Positions 37,204 through 47,047 of a stretch of DNA of 64,000 nucleotides are shown here, one piece after another. The notes under the pieces are model-generated. The model did no database searches. It was not told the origin of the DNA and saw nothing but the letters and a program-made list of their open reading frames with translations. Source of the DNA: Mycolicibacter senuensis (lineage in GTDB: Bacteria > Actinomycetota > Actinomycetes > Mycobacteriales > Mycobacteriaceae); contig NZ_LQPS01000020.1 of NCBI RefSeq assembly GCF_002101885.1, positions 45,035-109,034 on the forward strand. Reading direction: 5' to 3'. Position numbers and translations under genes: made by a program. Numbering within the stretch: position 1 is the stretch's first letter; the number at the start of each line of letters is the position of its first letter.

Positions 37204-38232
37204 CTACTCGGCGGCAGCCCGCTCGCGCTGGATTTCCAGGGCGATGTCGATGAGTTGGTCCTCCTGGCCGCCGATCAGCTTGCGCTGCCCGGCGCGGTGC
37301 AGCAGTTCGTGGGCGGGCACGCCGTAGCGTTCGCCCTGGCGCACCGCGTGCTTGAGGAAGCTCGAGTACACCCCGGAGTAGCCCATGATCAGCGCGTTGC
37401 GGTCCAGCACGCACTCGGCGGGCATGGCCGGGCGCACCACGTCCTCGGCGGCATCGGCGATGTCGAAGAAGTCGATGCCGGTCTTGATGCCGACCTTGTC
37501 GAACACTCCGATCAGCGCTTCGACCGGCGCGTTACCCGCCCCGGCGCCGAATCGGCGCACCGACCCGTCGATCTGCTTGGCACCGGCACGCACCGCCTCC
37601 AGGGAGTTGGCGACACCCAGGCCGAGGTTCTCGTGACCATGAAAACCGACCTGCGCGTCGTCACCGAGTTCGGCGACCAGCGCAGCCACCCGATCGCGGA
37701 CGCCTTCGAGCACCAGGGCGCCGGCGGAGTCCACCACGTAGACGCACTGACAGCCGGCGTCGGCCATGATCCGGGCCTGGGCGGCCAGCTTCTCCGGCGG
37801 GATCGTGTGGGCCATCATCAAGAACCCGACGGTCTCCAGGCCCAGTTCGCGGGCCAGCCCGAAGTGCTGGATGGAGACGTCGGCCTCGGTGCAGTGGGTG
37901 GCGATCCGGCAGATCTGTCCGCCGTTGCCCTGCGCCTCCTTCATGTCTTCCTTGGTGGCCACGCCGGGCAGCATCAGGAAGGCGATCTTGGCGTCTTTGG
38001 CGGTCTGCGCCGCGAGCTTGATCAGCTCCTGGTCCGGGGTCTTGGAGAACCCGTAGTTGAAGCTGGATCCGCCCAGGCCGTCGCCGTGGGTCACCTCGAT
38101 GACCGGCACCCCGGCGGCGTCGATCGCGGCAACGATCGCAGCCACCTCCTCGCCGGTGAACTGGTGGCGCTTGTGGTGCGAACCGTCCCGCAGCGAGGTG
38201 TCGGTGATCCGCACGTCCCAAATACCGGTCAT
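37204..38232 (-). CDS. hsaF: 4-hydroxy-2-oxohexanoate aldolase HsaF
   Basis: A class II, metal-dependent aldolase that splits 4-hydroxy-2-oxohexanoate to pyruvate and propionaldehyde at the end of steroid A-ring breakdown. It passes the aldehyde to HsaG in a complex. The product is 342 residues (346 in M. tuberculosis Rv3534c). Visible features are the [12 protein letters not shown] opening (residues 9-20) with the metal Asp and the FHGHENLG metal-binding HxH near residues 200-207. It lies 3 bases after hsaG. Confidence 0.93.
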   Translation of the reverse strand: MTGIWDVRITDTSLRDGSHHKRHQFTGEEVAAIVAAIDAAGVPVIEVTHGDGLGGSSFNYGFSKTPDQELIKLAAQTAKDAKIAFLMLPGVATKEDMKEAQGNGGQICRIATHCTEADVSIQHFGLARELGLETVGFLMMAHTIPPEKLAAQARIMADAGCQCVYVVDSAGALVLEGVRDRVAALVAELGDDAQVGFHGHENLGLGVANSLEAVRAGAKQIDGSVRRFGAGAGNAPVEALIGVFDKVGIKTGIDFFDIADAAEDVVRPAMPAECVLDRNALIMGYSGVYSSFLKHAVRQGERYGVPAHELLHRAGQRKLIGGQEDQLIDIALEIQRERAAAE

Positions 38233-38235
38233 TTC

Positions 38236-39174
38236 TTACGCACCTCCAGCTTTCGCCGCGGACGTTGCCGCCATCTCGCGGGCGATCTCCTCGCCGACCT
38301 TGGTCGCCGCGGCGGTCATGATGTCCAGGTTGCCCGCATACGGCGGCAGGTAATCGCCGGCACCCTCGACCTCAACGAAGGTGGTGACGACCGCGCGGCC
38401 GCCGGAATTCAGCGACGGCTCGTCGAACTGCGGCTCGTTGAGCAACCGGTAGCCGGGAACGTAGGTCTGTACCTGCTCGACCACGCTGTGGATCGACTTG
38501 GTGATCGCGTCGCGGTCGACGTCCTCGGGGATCTGGCAGAAGATGGTGTCGCGCATGATCATCGGCGGGTCGGCCGGGTTCAAGATGATGATCGCCTTGC
38601 CCTTTTGCGCACCGCCGATGGTCTCCACCCCGCGCGAGGTGGTCTTGGTGAACTCGTCGATGTTGGCCCGGGTGCCCGGACCCGCCGAGACGCTCGCGAC
38701 GCTGGCGACGATCTCCGCGTAAGGCACGCTGCCGCCCTGCTCGGTGACCGCGCGGGTCACCGCGTAGACGATCGGGATGGTGGCCTGCCCGCCGCAGGTG
38801 ATCATGTTGACGTTCGGCGCGTCGACGTGTTCGTGCAGGTTCGCCGGCGGGATCACCGCCGGGCCGACCGCGGCCGGGGTCAGGTCGATGGCCCGGATGC
38901 CGGCCGCCTCGTACTTGGGCGCGTACGCCTTGTGCACGTAGGCACTGGTGGCCTCGAAGACGAAGTCCGGCTTCTCGTCCTGGGCCAGCAGCCAGTCCGC
39001 TCCCTCGGCCGAGGTCTCCAGGCCGAGCTTGCGGGCGCGGGCCAGACCCTCGGATTCGGGGTCGATGCCGATCATCCAGCGCGGCTCGAGCCACTCCGAG
39101 CGCAGCAGTTTGTACAGCAGGTCGGTACTGATGTTGCCCGACCCGACGATGGCGACCGAGGCTTTGTTGGGCAT
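38236..39174 (-). CDS. hsaG: Propionaldehyde/acetaldehyde dehydrogenase (CoA-acylating) HsaG
   Basis: An acylating aldehyde dehydrogenase that converts the propionaldehyde channelled from HsaF to propionyl-CoA with NAD+ and CoA. The product is 312 residues (303 in Rv3535c). The NAD motif is [10 protein letters not shown] (residues 7-16), and the catalytic Cys lies in [12 protein letters not shown] near residue 128. I chose the ATG at 39172-39174 because AGGAG stands just before it; the open frame extends 27 codons further without a start signal. Confidence 0.93.
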   Translation of the reverse strand: MPNKASVAIVGSGNISTDLLYKLLRSEWLEPRWMIGIDPESEGLARARKLGLETSAEGADWLLAQDEKPDFVFEATSAYVHKAYAPKYEAAGIRAIDLTPAAVGPAVIPPANLHEHVDAPNVNMITCGGQATIPIVYAVTRAVTEQGGSVPYAEIVASVASVSAGPGTRANIDEFTKTTSRGVETIGGAQKGKAIIILNPADPPMIMRDTIFCQIPEDVDRDAITKSIHSVVEQVQTYVPGYRLLNEPQFDEPSLNSGGRAVVTTFVEVEGAGDYLPPYAGNLDIMTAAATKVGEEIAREMAATSAAKAGGA

Positions 39175-39184
39175 AAGCGCTCCT

Positions 39185-39970
39185 TTATTCGAAAACCAGC
39201 CGGACCGAACCCAGCCCGGAGAAATCGGCGACGCAGTCATCGCCGGCGTGCACATCGATGGCCCGGGTCGCAGTACCCGGCAACACGATGTCGCCGGCCT
39301 TCAACCGCACCCCGAAGCTCTCCACCTTGCGGGCCAGCCAGGCCACCGCGGTGACCGGGTTGCCCAGCACGGCGTCACTGCGGCCCTTGGCGACCACCTC
39401 GCCGTTCTTGGTCAAAGAGGCATTGATGGCTCGAATATCTATATCCCCCGGCTTGACCCGGTGTTTGCCGAGCACGAAGCCGGCCGATGAGGCGTTGTCG
39501 GCGATGGTGTCGCAGAGCTTGATCTTCCAGTCGGTGATCCGGCTGTCGATCAGCTCGATCGCCGGGGCGAACGCCTCGGTGGCCTCCAGCACGTGTTCCT
39601 CGGTGCAGTCCGCGCCGGGCAGATCCGCACCCAGGATGAAGGCCACCTCCACCTCGACCCGCGGGTAGAGGTAGTTCGACGCCTTGACCGGGGTGTCCTC
39701 GAACACCTGCATCTCGTTGAGCAGATGACCGTAGTCCGGCTCGTCGACGCCCATCATCTGCTGCATCGCCTCGCTGGACAGGCCGACTTTGTGCCCGACG
39801 ACCCGGGCGCCTTCGGCGATCCGCTGCCGGATGTTGATCAGCTGGATCTCGTAGGCGTCGACGACATCGATGTCGGGGTGCGCCGCCGTCAACGGCGAGA
39901 TCGGAACCCGGCTGCGCTCCGCTTGCGCCAACTCGGCGGCGAGTTCGTCGCGGATCTGGGCGCTGAGCAT
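39185..39970 (-). CDS. hsaE: 2-hydroxyhexa-2,4-dienoate hydratase HsaE
   Basis: A hydratase of the MhpD/XylJ family that adds water to 2-hydroxyhexa-2,4-dienoate, giving the HsaF substrate. With the ATG at 39968-39970 the product is 261 residues, the same as M. tuberculosis Rv3536c. Metal-site residues are in the [16 protein letters not shown] segment (about 104-119). The frame upstream is open, but the sequence there does not fit the family. It is 10 bases before hsaG; the CYP125 paralogue lies 147 bases upstream on the same strand. Confidence 0.93.
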   Translation of the reverse strand: MLSAQIRDELAAELAQAERSRVPISPLTAAHPDIDVVDAYEIQLINIRQRIAEGARVVGHKVGLSSEAMQQMMGVDEPDYGHLLNEMQVFEDTPVKASNYLYPRVEVEVAFILGADLPGADCTEEHVLEATEAFAPAIELIDSRITDWKIKLCDTIADNASSAGFVLGKHRVKPGDIDIRAINASLTKNGEVVAKGRSDAVLGNPVTAVAWLARKVESFGVRLKAGDIVLPGTATRAIDVHAGDDCVADFSGLGSVRLVFE

Positions 39971-40117
39971 CTTCGATGATCCCCTCGGGTGGTTGTGAAC
40001 GGGTGAAACCCCGCCGGCAGCCAGTCTAAGTGCCGCTGAGGCCAGGTGACGGCCGCGGTTCCGGTAACCGGGACGCCGGGCAGCACGATCGCCCGCCGGC
40101 CCGGCCGGCACCGTGAA

Positions 40118-41374
40118 TTACGCCTTGCCGGTGTAGTCGACCTGCCAGTGCTTGATCCCGTTGAGCCAGCCCGAGCGCAGCCGGTCCGGCTCGCCCAGCG
40201 GCTTGAGGTCGGGGATGTGATCGGCGATGGCGTTGAAGATCAGTCCGATGGTCATCCGGGCCAGGTGGGTGCCGATGCAGTAGTGCGCCCCGGTGCCACC
40301 GAAACCGACATGCGGGTTGGGGTCGCGCAGGATGTTGAACTGCTCCGGGTTGTCGAACACCTCGGGGTCGAAGTTGGCGGCGCGGTAGAACATCACCACC
40401 CGCTGGCCCTTCTTGATCAAGGTGCCGTTGAGCTCGTAGTCGCGAGTTGCGGTGCGCTGGAAAGACGTCACCGGAGTGGCCCAGCGCACCACCTCGTCGG
40501 CGGTGGTCTCCGGACGCTCCTTGCAGAACAGCTCCCATTGGTCGGGATTGTCGACGAAGGCCATCATGCCCTGGGTGATCGAGTTGCGGGTCGTCTCGGA
40601 CCCGGCCACCGCCAGCAGGATGATGAAGTAGCCCAGCTCGTCGTCGTTGAGCTTCTCGCCGTCGAGGTCTGCCTCGACCAGCGTCGTCACGATGTCCCCG
40701 CCCGGGTTCTGGCGCTTCATCTCGGCCAGTTGCAGCCCGTAGGAGATGATCTCCATCGCTGAGGCCGCCGGGTCGTAGTGGGCGTACTCGGGATCGTCGT
40801 ACGAAGTCATCTGGTTGGTCCACTCGAACAGCTTGCCGCGGTCCTCCTGCGGCACCCCCATCAGGCCGGCGATCGCCTGCAGCGGCAGCTCGGAGGCCAC
40901 CTCCACCACGAAGTCGCCGCTGCCCCGGGCCAGCGCCTCCTTGGCGATGGCCTGCGCCCGCTCCTCGAGCTGATCGCGCAGCGGCAGGATGTGGCGCGGG
41001 GTGAAGCCCCGCGAGATGATCCGGCGCTGCCGGGTGTGGTGCGGCGCGTCCTGATTGAGCATCAGGATCCGCTGCGCATCTATCGCCTCGCGTTGGATGT
41101 CGTCGTTGAACCGCGGGATGGCGGTGTTCATCTCGCTGGAGAAGACGTCGTCCAGCCGCGACACCTCTTTGACGTCCTCATGCCGGGTGATCGCCCAGTA
41201 GCCGCCGTCGTTGAAACCACCGACGCCGTCGGGCTGCTCGATCCACTTGATCGGCTCAGTTGTGCGCAGTTCGGCCAGCTCGCGGTCCGGGATCCGCTCG
41301 GCGTAGATCTCGGGGTCGGTCGGGTCGAAACCTGCGGGGATGCTGGGGGCTGAGCGGGCGGTGGGGCTGGCCAC
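40118..41374 (-). CDS. CYP125-family cytochrome P450, paralogue 1
   Basis: A 418-residue P450 closely related to the CYP125 paralogue near 52 kb, with long blocks alike over the whole length. The I-helix has AGSETTRN and the haem loop is FGGTGAHYCIG with Cys366. CYP125 enzymes oxidise the C26/27 methyl of sterols. M. tuberculosis has no P450 between hsaE and kstD, so this is an extra copy. The GTG start follows GGAAGGAG. KstR boxes stand upstream, and it probably leads the hsaEGF transcript. Confidence 0.88.
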   Translation of the reverse strand: MASPTARSAPSIPAGFDPTDPEIYAERIPDRELAELRTTEPIKWIEQPDGVGGFNDGGYWAITRHEDVKEVSRLDDVFSSEMNTAIPRFNDDIQREAIDAQRILMLNQDAPHHTRQRRIISRGFTPRHILPLRDQLEERAQAIAKEALARGSGDFVVEVASELPLQAIAGLMGVPQEDRGKLFEWTNQMTSYDDPEYAHYDPAASAMEIISYGLQLAEMKRQNPGGDIVTTLVEADLDGEKLNDDELGYFIILLAVAGSETTRNSITQGMMAFVDNPDQWELFCKERPETTADEVVRWATPVTSFQRTATRDYELNGTLIKKGQRVVMFYRAANFDPEVFDNPEQFNILRDPNPHVGFGGTGAHYCIGTHLARMTIGLIFNAIADHIPDLKPLGEPDRLRSGWLNGIKHWQVDYTGKA

Positions 41375-41475
41375 GGTGACAACTCCTTCCTACGGGCGGG
41401 TAAAGAACACGATACCTACTCGTGCCAGTAAAACATGCTCTAGCCGCGAACGAAAGGTGAGTAGGTCAGCAAAAC

Positions 41476-41489
41476 TGTAACACGTTCTA
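41476..41489. promoter_or_regulatory. KstR operator, distal copy in the CYP125 paralogue/kstD intergenic region
   Basis: TGTAACACGTTCTA fits TnnAACnnGTTnnA exactly. It lies 101 bases upstream of the CYP125 paralogue start and 135 bases from kstD, so it most likely serves the minus-strand P450-hsaEGF operon. Confidence 0.8.
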
Positions 41490-41609
41490 CCGGGCGCTCA
41501 ATTGACCTGACCTGGCCGGTCCCGCCGGTTACCAGCAGGGAATAGCACAGGCGTCCGAGCGCCGGACCGGCGACGCCACCAGCCAACTGGCGCACCGGTG
41601 GGGCAATTC

Positions 41610-41623
41610 TATAACGTGTTCTA
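41610..41623. promoter_or_regulatory. KstR operator touching the kstD start
   Basis: TATAACGTGTTCTA is a perfect match to the KstR consensus and ends 1 base before the kstD ATG (41625). This excludes the longer open frame beginning at 41598 as the coding start and implies a leaderless or near-leaderless kstD transcript. Confidence 0.85.
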
Positions 41624-41624
41624 C

Positions 41625-43307
41625 ATGGCCGAACAGGAGTACGACGTCGTCGTGGTCGGAAGCGGCGGCGCCGGGATGGTCGCCGCTCTCACCGCCGCCC
41701 ACCAGGGACTGTCAACCGTAGTCATCGAGAAGGCCGCCCATTACGGCGGTTCGACCGCCCGCTCGGGTGGCGGGGTATGGGTTCCCAACAACGAGGTACT
41801 CAAGCGGGCAGGCGTCAAAGACGACGCCGAGTCCGCCCGCACCTACCTGCACACGATCATCGGCGACGTGGTTCCGGCCGAGAAGATCGACACCTACCTG
41901 CAGCGCGGTCCCGAGATGCTCTCCTTCGTGCTGAAGAACTCACCGCTGAAGATGTGCTGGGTTCCCGATTACGCCGACTACTACCCCGAGCAGCCCGGCG
42001 GCAAGCCGACCGGCCGCTCGATCGAGCCGAAGCCGTTCAACGCCAAGAAGCTCGGCGCCGACATGGCAGGTCTGGAACCGCCGTACGGCAAGGTGCCGCT
42101 GAACGTCGTCGTCATGCAGCAGGACTACGTCCGGCTCAACCAGCTCAAGCGCCACCCCCGCGGTGTGCTGCGCAGCCTCAAGGTCGGCGCCCGCACCATG
42201 TGGGCCCAGGCCACCGGAAAGAACCTGGTGGGCATGGGTCGCGCCCTGATCGCGCCACTGCGGATCGGGCTGCGCGACGCCGGTGTCCCGGTTGAGCTCA
42301 ACACCACACTCACCGACCTTTATGTCTCCGACGGCGTGGTGCGCGGCGTGTATGTGCGCGACAGCAACGCTTCGGAGGAGACTGAGCCGCGGTTGATCCG
42401 GGCGCGGCGCGGGGTCATTCTGGCCAGCGGCGGGTTCGAGCACAACGAGCAGATGCGGGTGAAGTATCAGCGCGCGCCGATCACCACCGAGTGGACCGTG
42501 GGCGCCAAGGCCAACACCGGCGAGGGCATCCTGGCCGGCGAGAAGCTGGGTGCCGCGCTGGACATCATGGAGGACTCCTGGTGGGGCCCGACCGTGCCGC
42601 TGCCGAACGCACCGTGGTTCGCGCTCTCGGAGCGCAACTCCCCCGGATCGATCATCGTCAACATGGCCGGCAAGCGGTTCATGAACGAGTCGATGCCTTA
42701 TGTCGAGGCCTGCCACCACATGTACGGCGGCCAATACGGCCAGGGACCGGGACCCGGCGAGAACATTCCGGCCTGGCTGGTGTTCGACCAGCGCTACCGC
42801 AACAACTACATCTTCGCGGGATTGCAGCCCGGACAACGGATCCCGAAGAAGTGGCTGGAGTCGGGGGTGATCGTCTCGGCCGACACCCTGGAAGAGCTGG
42901 CGACCAAGACCGGCGTGCCGGCGGCGGCATTGACCGCGACCGTGGAACGGTTCAACGAGTTCGCCCGCGCCGGCGTCGACGAGGACTTCCACCGCGGTGA
43001 GAGCGCCTATGACCGCTACTACGGCGACCCGACCAACAAGCCGAACCCGAACCTGGGCCAGATCGCCCAGGGGCCGTTCTACGCCGCCAAGATGGTGCCC
43101 GGCGACCTGGGCACCAAGGGCGGAATCCGCACCGACGTGCGCGGCCGGGCGCTGCGCGACGACAACAGCGTCATCGAGGGGCTCTACGCGGCGGGCAACG
43201 TGAGTGCCCCGGTGATGGGCCACACCTACCCCGGCCCCGGCGGCACCATCGGGCCCGCGATGACGTTCGGTTACCTGGCCGCTCTCGACATCGCAGGAAA
43301 GGCTTAA
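41625..43307 (+). CDS. kstD: 3-ketosteroid delta1-dehydrogenase KstD
   Basis: An FAD-dependent dehydrogenase that introduces the C1-C2 double bond into 3-keto-4-ene steroids, the step paired with KshA for ring opening. The product is 560 residues (563 in M. tuberculosis Rv3537). The FAD motif is [14 protein letters not shown] (residues 8-21), and a conserved GGSTARSGGGVWVPNN lies at 40-56. The C-terminal HTYPGPGGTIGPAMT holds the active-site Tyr and Gly. The ATG at 41625 begins right after a KstR box. Confidence 0.95.
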   Translation: MAEQEYDVVVVGSGGAGMVAALTAAHQGLSTVVIEKAAHYGGSTARSGGGVWVPNNEVLKRAGVKDDAESARTYLHTIIGDVVPAEKIDTYLQRGPEMLSFVLKNSPLKMCWVPDYADYYPEQPGGKPTGRSIEPKPFNAKKLGADMAGLEPPYGKVPLNVVVMQQDYVRLNQLKRHPRGVLRSLKVGARTMWAQATGKNLVGMGRALIAPLRIGLRDAGVPVELNTTLTDLYVSDGVVRGVYVRDSNASEETEPRLIRARRGVILASGGFEHNEQMRVKYQRAPITTEWTVGAKANTGEGILAGEKLGAALDIMEDSWWGPTVPLPNAPWFALSERNSPGSIIVNMAGKRFMNESMPYVEACHHMYGGQYGQGPGPGENIPAWLVFDQRYRNNYIFAGLQPGQRIPKKWLESGVIVSADTLEELATKTGVPAAALTATVERFNEFARAGVDEDFHRGESAYDRYYGDPTNKPNPNLGQIAQGPFYAAKMVPGDLGTKGGIRTDVRGRALRDDNSVIEGLYAAGNVSAPVMGHTYPGPGGTIGPAMTFGYLAALDIAGKA

Positions 43308-43310
43308 GGC

Positions 43311-44171
43311 ATGGCAATCGATCTCGATGTGGCCCTGGGCGCAGAGTTCGGTCAGGTTGAGTTCTCTTGGAACGCAACCAATGTGCAGCTCTACAACCTG
43401 GGGTTGGGCGCCGGTTCGGACCCGATGGATCCGCGTGAGCTGAGCTACGTCGTCGACCGCACCCCGCAGGTGCTGCCGACGTTCGGCTGCGTCGCGGCGT
43501 CGTTCAACGAGGTCGACCCACCCCAGGTGAGCTGGCCGGGCGTCGAGATCGACCTGGCCAAGATCCTGCATGCATCCGAGAAGGTCATCGTGCCGGCGCC
43601 GCTGCCGCCGTCCGGCAGCGCCCGCGCGGTCAGCCGGATCGTCGACATCTGGGACAAGGGCAAGGCGGCCGTCGTCGTGCTCGAGACGAACGTCACCAGC
43701 ACCGACGGCATCCCGCTGTGGACGCAACAGCGGTCCATCTTCGCCCGGGGCGAGGGCGGCTTCGGCGGTGAACGCGGACCGTCCACCGCCACCGAACAGC
43801 CCGATCGCGCACCGGATTTCGAGATCGACATCCCGACGGCGCCGCAGCAGGCGCTGCTCTACCGGCTCTGCGGGGATCGCAACCCGTTGCATTCCGACCC
43901 TGGATTTGCGGCGGCTGCTGGATTCCCGCGGCCGATTCTGCACGGCCTGTGCACCTACGGCATGACCGGCAAGGCGGTGGTGGACACGGCCCTGGACGGC
44001 GATGCCGGCGCGGTGCGTTCCTTCGGCGCGCGGTTCGCCGGCGTGGTCTTCCCGGGAGAGACGCTGCGGGCCCACATCTGGAAAGCGGGCGACCGGCTGG
44101 TGGGCAACGTGGTCGCCCCGGGCCGCGACAACGCCGCCGTACTGGGCGACGTGGAGCTGGTTCCGGCCTGA
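43311..44171 (+). CDS. hsd4B: 2-enoyl-CoA hydratase of the MaoC type, Hsd4B/ChsH3
   Basis: A double hot-dog MaoC hydratase for steroid side-chain enoyl-CoA esters. It is 286 residues, the same as M. tuberculosis Rv3538. The hydratase 2 motif is in the C-terminal hot dog: RNPLHSDPGFAAAAGFPRPI near residues 190-210, with Asp and His catalytic residues. It lies 3 bases after kstD and is co-transcribed with it. The product of its reaction feeds later beta-oxidation steps. Confidence 0.9.
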   Translation: MAIDLDVALGAEFGQVEFSWNATNVQLYNLGLGAGSDPMDPRELSYVVDRTPQVLPTFGCVAASFNEVDPPQVSWPGVEIDLAKILHASEKVIVPAPLPPSGSARAVSRIVDIWDKGKAAVVVLETNVTSTDGIPLWTQQRSIFARGEGGFGGERGPSTATEQPDRAPDFEIDIPTAPQQALLYRLCGDRNPLHSDPGFAAAAGFPRPILHGLCTYGMTGKAVVDTALDGDAGAVRSFGARFAGVVFPGETLRAHIWKAGDRLVGNVVAPGRDNAAVLGDVELVPA

Positions 44172-44272
44172 TAGCGCCGTTCCGCGGCGTCTTCCCCGCG
44201 CGATCCGCAGCTGACGTCGCGCCCCGCCGTGGCCCCCACGGCCGGTCCGCAGATTTTCGTGATCGCCGTTAT

Positions 44273-44287
44273 TGAAAACGATTGTCA
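44273..44287. promoter_or_regulatory. Fur/Zur-type palindrome upstream of the His-rich PPE gene
   Basis: TGAAAACGATTGTCA is a 7-1-7 palindrome of the Fur-family type (TGAnAAnnnTTnTCA), set in an A/T-rich patch (TTATTGAAAACGATTGTCAT) that stands out from the GC-rich surroundings. It lies 69 bases before the PPE GTG. The size and symmetry fit a Zur (FurB) box of mycobacteria. The assignment to zinc control is inference, helped by the His-rich gene downstream. Confidence 0.5.
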
Positions 44288-44356
44288 TCTTCGCTAAGGT
44301 CTGTCGGGACCGCGAAACGCAACCAATCGCGGTGAACCGAAAGCGAGGGCGGCGTT

Positions 44357-45835
44357 GTGACGGCTCCCGTCTGGATAGCGTCCCCACCGGAGGTGCATTC
44401 GGCGGCGCTGAGCAGCGGGCCGGGGCCGGGACCGCTGTTGTCGGCCGCTGCCGCGTGGTCCTCGCTGAGCCTGGAGTACAGCGCGATCGCCGAAGAGCTG
44501 CGCGCGATGGTCGGAGCCACGCAGGCGGCGGCATGGCAGGGACCCACCGCCGACCGGTACGCCGCCGCACATCTGCCCTACCTGGCGTGGTTGTCCGCGG
44601 CCAGCGCCGACAGCGCCGCGTTGGCAGCGCAGCACGAGACGGTGGCGACGGCGTACGTCAGCGCATTGGCGGCCATGCCGACGCTGCCCGAGTTGGCGGC
44701 CAACCACGCGATCCACGGGGTTCTGGTGGCGACCAATTTCTTCGGTGTCAACACCATCCCGATCGCGCTCAACGAGGCCGACTACGTACGGATGTGGATC
44801 CAAGCCGCCACCACCATGGCCACCTACGAAGCGGTCTCCGGGGCGGCGCTGGCGTCGGCCCCGCAACCCGCGCCGGCGCCACCGATCCTGCTACATGACG
44901 AAGCCCACGACGACCACGACCACGACCACGATCACGATCACGATCACGACCACGACCACGACGGCGGGATTCACGACGGCAGCCTGACTCCGGCCGACCC
45001 GGAGTGGTGGACGGACTTCTTCTCGGAACTGGGCCACTACGGCGAAGTGCTGCTGAACGACCTGCTCACCAATCCGGGGGCGTTCATGACCGACCTGTCA
45101 TGGATCATGGCTGATCTGACCTTCCACGCCTCACAGATCGCCTCGACACTCAGCCAGTTCGCCCCGGCGCTGATCCAGCCGGCTCTCGTCCTGGCGATCG
45201 GGAATCTGGGCTGGGCGGCCGGCTTGGCCGGCCTGGCCGGCATTCAGCCGCCCCCGGCCGTGGCCCTCGGCGCAGCACCGATTACCGCGGCGTTGCCGGC
45301 CGCCGGAGGCGCGTCCACCACCGTTTCGACTGCCCCGGCGGCACCGGCGGCCACCACGACCGCGTCGATATCGACACCGTCAACCAGCGCAGCCCCCGCG
45401 GCGGCACCGCCCGCGGCACCGCCGGCCGGGGGAAGCCCGGGATTCTTCCCGCCCTACGTGATCGGGCCTGCCGGTGCTCACGGGCGAGCGAGCGCCAAGT
45501 CCCGCACCCGCGCAGTCACGAAGACGCCCAACCCGGATGACGCAGCCGAGTCGGCCGCGGCGGCGGCACGCGAGCGGGATCGCACCCGCGCCCGCCGGCG
45601 TCGCCGCGTACGCGACGAGGCCAACGAATTCGCCGACGTGAAGGTCGCCGTCGAACCATCCGAGACAGCGGCGCAGGCCTCAGACCGCGGTGCCGGCAGC
45701 GGGGGATTCCCAAGCGCGCACGCCAAGCGGGAACGGGCCGCGGCGGGCATGACCGCATTGACGGTCAACGGTTTCAGCCATGGACCGACGGTTCCGCTGC
45801 TCCCCGAAAGCTGGAACGACGGCGCCGGCGCCTGA
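44357..45835 (+). CDS. PPE-family protein (PPW-like) with His-Asp repeat
   Basis: A 492-residue PPE protein. The N-terminal PPE domain (1-165) has PPE at 10-12 and the WxG-type AAWQG at 58-62. A His-Asp tract at 180-206 contains eight consecutive HD units, a strong metal-binding feature. A helical part (215-300) and a Pro/Ala/Ser linker follow. The C terminus has an Arg-rich stretch ([11 protein letters not shown]) and a PLLPESW motif like the PPW subfamily, as in PPE2. M. tuberculosis has PPE63 here, which has a different C terminus as I recall. The start is a GTG. ESX export and a zinc or metal role at the cell surface are inference. Confidence 0.8.
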   Translation: MTAPVWIASPPEVHSAALSSGPGPGPLLSAAAAWSSLSLEYSAIAEELRAMVGATQAAAWQGPTADRYAAAHLPYLAWLSAASADSAALAAQHETVATAYVSALAAMPTLPELAANHAIHGVLVATNFFGVNTIPIALNEADYVRMWIQAATTMATYEAVSGAALASAPQPAPAPPILLHDEAHDDHDHDHDHDHDHDHDHDGGIHDGSLTPADPEWWTDFFSELGHYGEVLLNDLLTNPGAFMTDLSWIMADLTFHASQIASTLSQFAPALIQPALVLAIGNLGWAAGLAGLAGIQPPPAVALGAAPITAALPAAGGASTTVSTAPAAPAATTTASISTPSTSAAPAAAPPAAPPAGGSPGFFPPYVIGPAGAHGRASAKSRTRAVTKTPNPDDAAESAAAAARERDRTRARRRRRVRDEANEFADVKVAVEPSETAAQASDRGAGSGGFPSAHAKRERAAAGMTALTVNGFSHGPTVPLLPESWNDGAGA

Positions 45836-45880
45836 TTTCCTTGCGCGAGCGTCTGTTCGCGGTGCGCAGTGTCGGGCCGA

Positions 45881-47047
45881 CTAACCCAGAATCAACCCCG
45901 AGGTAGGCACGCCGGTGCCGGCGGTGACCAGCACATGCTCCACGTTCGGCACCTGGTTGACCGAGGTGCCGCGCAGCTGGCGCACGCCCTCGGCGATGCC
46001 GTTCATGCCGTGCACATAGGCCTCGCCGAGCTGCCCGCCGTGGGTGTTGATCGGCAACCGGCCGCCCAACTCGATGGCACCGCCGGCGATGAAGTCCTTG
46101 GCTTCACCCTTACCGCAGAATCCCAACTCCTCCAACTGGATCAGCGTGTACGGGGTGAAGTGGTCATAGAGCACCGCGGTCTGTATGTCGGCCGGCGACA
46201 AGCCGGACTGCGCCCACAACTGCCTGCCCACCAGACCCATCTCGGGCAGCCCGAGTTCCTCGCGGTAGTAGGAGTACATGGTGAACTGGTCTGCCCCGGC
46301 GCCCTGGGCCGCCGCCTCGATCACCGCCGGTCGGTGCTTGAGATCGCGGGCCCGCTCGGGTGTGGTGACCACGATCGCCACCCCGCCGTCGGTCTCCTGA
46401 CAGCAGTCCAGCAGCCGCAGCGGCTCGGCGATCCACCGCGAGTTCTGGTGATCCTCGATGGTGATCGGCTTGCCGTAGAAGTGGGCTTTGGGGTTGGTCG
46501 CCGCATGCTTGCGATCGGCCACCGACACCACGCCGAAATCCGCACTGGTAGCGCCGTATTCGTGCATGTAGCGCTGAGCGATCATCGCCACCGACGCCGC
46601 CGGTGTGCTCAGCCCGTGCGGGTAGGACCAGCTGTACTCCACGCCGCGCGAATCTGCGTTCACCGTCAGCCCCGTCATCACTTGGCCGAACCGGAACTCC
46701 GAGCGCTCGTTGAACGCCCGGTAGGCCACGACGACCTCGGCGACCCCGGTGGCCACCGCCAGGGCCGCCTGCTGCACGGTTGCCGCAGCCGCTCCCCCGC
46801 CATAGCCGATCTGGGAGAAGAACTTCAGCTCGCCGATCCCGGTGGCACGTGCGACGGCGGTCTCCAGGTTGGAGTCCATGGTGAAGGTGACCAGGCCGTC
46901 GACGTCGGCGGGCTTCAGGCCCGCGTCGTCAAGGGCGTCGAGCACCGCCTCGGCGGCCAGCCGCAGTTCGCTGCGCCCGGATTCCTTGGAGAAGTCGGTC
47001 GCGCCGATTCCGGCGATAGCCGCTTTGGCCGAAAGCATGGCTGACAT
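45881..47047 (-). CDS. ltp2: Retro-aldolase Ltp2 of sterol side-chain degradation
   Basis: A thiolase-fold aldolase that, with the DUF35 part of ChsH2, removes the last side-chain piece as propionyl-CoA to leave the C17-ketone. The ATG at 47045-47047 overlaps the chsH1 stop (TGATG) and gives 388 residues. The start used in M. tuberculosis (386 residues, Rv3540c) may correspond to the ATG at 47038. Motifs include GYGGGAAAATVQQ (about 84-96) and the C-terminal LPINTHGGQLGEAYVHG (about 337-353). It is the last gene of the igr-type operon. Confidence 0.93.
   Translation of the reverse strand: MSAMLSAKAAIAGIGATDFSKESGRSELRLAAEAVLDALDDAGLKPADVDGLVTFTMDSNLETAVARATGIGELKFFSQIGYGGGAAAATVQQAALAVATGVAEVVVAYRAFNERSEFRFGQVMTGLTVNADSRGVEYSWSYPHGLSTPAASVAMIAQRYMHEYGATSADFGVVSVADRKHAATNPKAHFYGKPITIEDHQNSRWIAEPLRLLDCCQETDGGVAIVVTTPERARDLKHRPAVIEAAAQGAGADQFTMYSYYREELGLPEMGLVGRQLWAQSGLSPADIQTAVLYDHFTPYTLIQLEELGFCGKGEAKDFIAGGAIELGGRLPINTHGGQLGEAYVHGMNGIAEGVRQLRGTSVNQVPNVEHVLVTAGTGVPTSGLILG

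Noticed and set aside
37175..37414. 80-codon N-terminal extension of the RecQ-like frame
   Set aside because: Arg/Pro/Gly-rich sequence unlike a helicase N terminus. The GTG at 37172-37174 fits the start of the helicase fold.
39971..40111. N-terminal extension of the HsaE frame
   Set aside because: The extension does not fit the family. The ATG at 39968-39970 gives exactly the length of M. tuberculosis HsaE.
41429..41442. TAAAACATGCTCTA, near-match to the KstR operator
   Set aside because: The second half-site is GCT rather than GTT. It may be a decayed copy but is not counted as an operator.
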